This document shows positions 3,273-5,437 of a stretch of DNA of 5,437 nt, one piece after another. Position 1 is the stretch's first letter. Each line of letters begins with the position of its first letter. Source of the stretch: JBLHOS01 sp047623825. Its GTDB lineage: Bacteria; Pseudomonadota; Alphaproteobacteria; Rhodobacterales; Rhodobacteraceae. The stretch is taken from assembly GCA_047623825.1 (NCBI GenBank), contig JBLHOS010000118.1, positions 1 to 5,437 on the forward strand, read 5' to 3'. A program made the position numbers and the translations under genes. The notes under the pieces were generated by a model. It was not told the DNA's origin and did not search any database. It saw only the letters and a program-made list of their open reading frames with translations.

Positions 3273-5437
3273 ATGTCCTCGCATCTCAAGACCATTGAGC
3301 AACGTCTTTTGTGGCTGTCCCACTGGATGATCCACAATGCCAACCACATTCGGCCCAAGGCGGATGGCATCAAGGTCGGTGGGCATCAGGCGTCATCCGC
3401 GTCGATGGTGTCGATTATGACGGCGCTGTACTTCCAGACGTTGCGACCCGAGGATCGCGTCGCGGTCAAGCCGCATGCTTCGCCGGTTTTCCATGCGATT
3501 CAATATCTGATGGGCAATCAGACGCGCGAGAAGATGGAGAACTTTCGGGGCTACGGTGGCGTACAGAGCTATCCAACGCGGACCAAGGACATTGACGATG
3601 TGGACTTTTCGACAGGCTCGGTTGGGCTTGGGGTTGCGGTGACGTCGTTTGCGTCAATTGTGCAGGATTACATTCAGGCCAAGTCATGGGGTGCTGACCA
3701 AAAAATGGGCCGGATGATCGCGCTTGTTGGGGATGCGGAACTGGACGAAGGCAATATCTACGAGGCCCTGCAAGAGGGCTGGAAAAACGGCCTGCGCAAT
3801 TGCTGGTGGATCATTGACTATAACCGTCAATCGCTTGACGGCGTTGTCCGCGAGGGCTTGTTCAAGCGTGTTGAGCAGATTTTCGATGCCTTCGGGTGGG
3901 ATGTTGTGCGAGTTAAATACGGCCATCTTCAACGCGCAGCGTTTGAGGAATCGGGTGGTGACAGACTACGCCAATGGATCGATAATTGTCCGAACCAGTT
4001 GTATTCCGCGTTGACGTTTATGGGCGGAGCCGTTTGGCGCGAACGCCTGATGGATGCGCTTGGGGATCAGGGCGATGTCTCGGCGTTGATTGAACGGCGC
4101 AGCGATGCAGAGCTTGCCGAGTTGATGGAAAACCTTGGCGGCAACTGCGTGCAAACTATGGCCGACACTTTTGCCGCGATCGATCACGACCGGCCCGTTT
4201 GCTTTTTGGCCTATACGATCAAAGGTTGGGGTACGCCGATTGCAGGCCACAAAGACAACCACGGCGGGTTGATGAACAAGACCCAGATGGGTGAATGGCA
4301 AGATTATATGGGCGTGGCGAAGGGCCAAGAATGGAACAAGTTTGCAACTATTTCTGACCCTGCCGCGTTCGAGGTCGAGCTGGCAAAGGCGCCGTTTTTC
4401 GCTAAGGGCCCGCGGCGGTATACCGACGAAATTATTGATGTGCCGACCATCGAGTTGGCCACTGATCGCGAAATCTCGACGCAGATGGCGTTTGGTAAAA
4501 TCCTCGATAATCTGTCCAAAGGCGACAGCCCACTTGCCGAACGCATCGTGACCACTTCGCCTGACGTGACGGGCACAACCAACCTTGGCCCGTGGGTGAA
4601 CCGCCGCAAACTGTTCGCGCGCGATCACCAAGAGGACACGTTCAAGGCCGAAAACATCCCATCCACTGCGAAATGGGAGTTCACACCAGACGGCCAGCAC
4701 ATCGAACTGGGAATCGCAGAGATGAACTTGTTCCTGCTTCTGGCCGCCGCTGGCCTGTCCCATTCGGTATTCGGCAAACGTCTGATCCCCATCGGCACAG
4801 TCTATGATCCATTTGTGTCGCGTGGTTTGGATGCGTTGAATTACGCCTGCTATCAAGACGCCCGTTTTATAATCGTCGGCACACCGTCGGGCGTTACGTT
4901 GGCATATGAAGGCGGCGCTCACCAATCCATCGCTTCCCCGCTGATTGGCATGTCACAGGACGGGCTTGCCGCGTTCGAACCCGCCTTTGCCGACGAGTTG
5001 GCCGTCATTATGGAATGGTCGTTCAATCACCTGCAAAAAGACGGCGAAAGCGACCCCGACGAGCGAACTTGGTTGCGCGATGAAACCGGCGGATCTGTCT
5101 ATTTGCGTCTCACGACCAACCCGATCGAGCAACCCGGAAGACGCGTCGACGACGCCTTCCGCCAGGGCGCAATAGACGGAGCATACTGGCTACGCGAACC
5201 GGGACCAAACTGTGAGGTTATAATCGCATACCAAGGCGTTGTGGCTCCTGAAGCGATCAAAGCAGCAGGCATGATCAGCCAAGGTCGACGCGATGTCGGT
5301 GTCCTCGCCGTGACGTCGGCTGATCGTTTGAACGCAGGCTGGACAGCGGCGCAGAGGGCGCGTGCGAATGGCACCAAAGACGCCGTTTCTCACATCGAGA
5401 CCCTACTGCAAGACTTGCCACGCAGCTGCGTTCTGAT
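3273..5437 (+). CDS. mdeB: 2-oxobutyrate dehydrogenase E1 (AceE-type, ThDP-dependent), 3' end outside window
   Basis: The frame is open for 721 codons and runs off the right edge; by comparison with AceE roughly 80-100 residues are missing. It is a homodimeric-type 2-oxoacid dehydrogenase E1 related to pyruvate dehydrogenase AceE. In order: GGHQAS (36-41) and KPHASP (66-71) supply active-site histidines; the ThDP/Mg motif begins GDAELDEGN (153-161) and ends DYNRQSLDG (182-190); YTIKGWG (314-320) and H326/H330 match the mobile active-site loop; and E483 in ELGIAEMN is the glutamate that activates ThDP. The third residue of the usual GDG is alanine. AceE is 887 residues and has about 75 residues before the part that aligns with this start; that segment, which binds the E2 core in AceE, is absent. 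In Pseudomonas putida mdeB follows mdeA and acts on 2-oxobutyrate, the lyase product, giving propionyl-CoA with E2 and E3. The substrate is inferred from context; a plain pyruvate E1 is the alternative. Confidence 0.88.
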   Translation, partial: MSSHLKTIEQRLLWLSHWMIHNANHIRPKADGIKVGGHQASSASMVSIMTALYFQTLRPEDRVAVKPHASPVFHAIQYLMGNQTREKMENFRGYGGVQSYPTRTKDIDDVDFSTGSVGLGVAVTSFASIVQDYIQAKSWGADQKMGRMIALVGDAELDEGNIYEALQEGWKNGLRNCWWIIDYNRQSLDGVVREGLFKRVEQIFDAFGWDVVRVKYGHLQRAAFEESGGDRLRQWIDNCPNQLYSALTFMGGAVWRERLMDALGDQGDVSALIERRSDAELAELMENLGGNCVQTMADTFAAIDHDRPVCFLAYTIKGWGTPIAGHKDNHGGLMNKTQMGEWQDYMGVAKGQEWNKFATISDPAAFEVELAKAPFFAKGPRRYTDEIIDVPTIELATDREISTQMAFGKILDNLSKGDSPLAERIVTTSPDVTGTTNLGPWVNRRKLFARDHQEDTFKAENIPSTAKWEFTPDGQHIELGIAEMNLFLLLAAAGLSHSVFGKRLIPIGTVYDPFVSRGLDALNYACYQDARFIIVGTPSGVTLAYEGGAHQSIASPLIGMSQDGLAAFEPAFADELAVIMEWSFNHLQKDGESDPDERTWLRDETGGSVYLRLTTNPIEQPGRRVDDAFRQGAIDGAYWLREPGPNCEVIIAYQGVVAPEAIKAAGMISQGRRDVGVLAVTSADRLNAGWTAAQRARANGTKDAVSHIETLLQDLPRSCVL

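Noticed and set aside
3966..4925. Long minus-strand open frame of 319 codons
   Set aside because: It lies entirely inside mdeB on the opposite strand, has no recognisable domain, and the plus-strand frame encodes a clearly conserved enzyme across the whole stretch.
3273..5437. Ordinary transketolase
   Set aside because: The GGHQAS, KPHASP and long AceE-like ThDP motif followed by NRQSLDG match the homodimeric 2-oxoacid dehydrogenase E1 family, and the mdeA context supports a 2-oxoacid substrate.

Overview
The window looks like chromosomal DNA of an alphaproteobacterium, most likely of the Rhodobacterales (Roseobacter group). That is an inference from moderate GC content, the type of tyrosine recombinase that accompanies IS91-family elements in this group, and the style of the metabolic proteins; no rRNA or other marker gene is present to prove it. 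The window splits into a degraded mobile-element zone (about 1-1381) and a metabolic locus (about 1482-5437), separated by about 100 bases (1382-1481) in which I recognise no gene.

Mobile-element zone. On the minus strand an IS91-associated tyrosine recombinase gene (34-981) is followed after 12 bases by what looks like the first seven codons of the IS91-type transposase (1-21, running off the left edge). The recombinase frame is open, but it carries an 81-base palindrome-bounded insertion (193-273), an altered GH catalytic box beside a short palindrome (155-169), and extra codons that form an inverted repeat with a neighbouring stretch (562-616). It is therefore probably inactive. Directly abutting its 5' end, head to head, is a second recombinase copy on the plus strand (979-1381). 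That copy lacks its extreme N-terminus and its C-terminal half, and is frameshifted at a run of seven Cs.

Metabolic locus. This is a methionine-catabolism cluster with the layout of the mdeR-mdeAB locus of Pseudomonas putida. An Lrp/AsnC regulator (mdeR, 1482-1940, minus) is divergent from a PLP-dependent methionine gamma-lyase (mdeA, 2055-3260, plus). Twelve bases after mdeA comes mdeB (3273 to beyond the right edge, plus), a thiamine-diphosphate 2-oxoacid dehydrogenase E1 of the homodimeric AceE type. MdeA would split L-methionine into methanethiol, ammonia and 2-oxobutyrate, and MdeB would then oxidatively decarboxylate the 2-oxobutyrate towards propionyl-CoA. The 114-base divergent intergenic region contains a 15-base near-match to the E. 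coli Lrp consensus, a perfect 12-base palindrome, and an 8-base direct repeat spaced 31 bases apart, so it is a good candidate for the MdeR control region.

The most notable points are the in-frame palindromic insertion in the recombinase, the Lrp-like operator layout, and an MdeB that starts about 75 residues later than AceE and so lacks the segment that in AceE binds the E2 core. I see no CRISPR array, tRNA or rRNA, and no wholly novel system.
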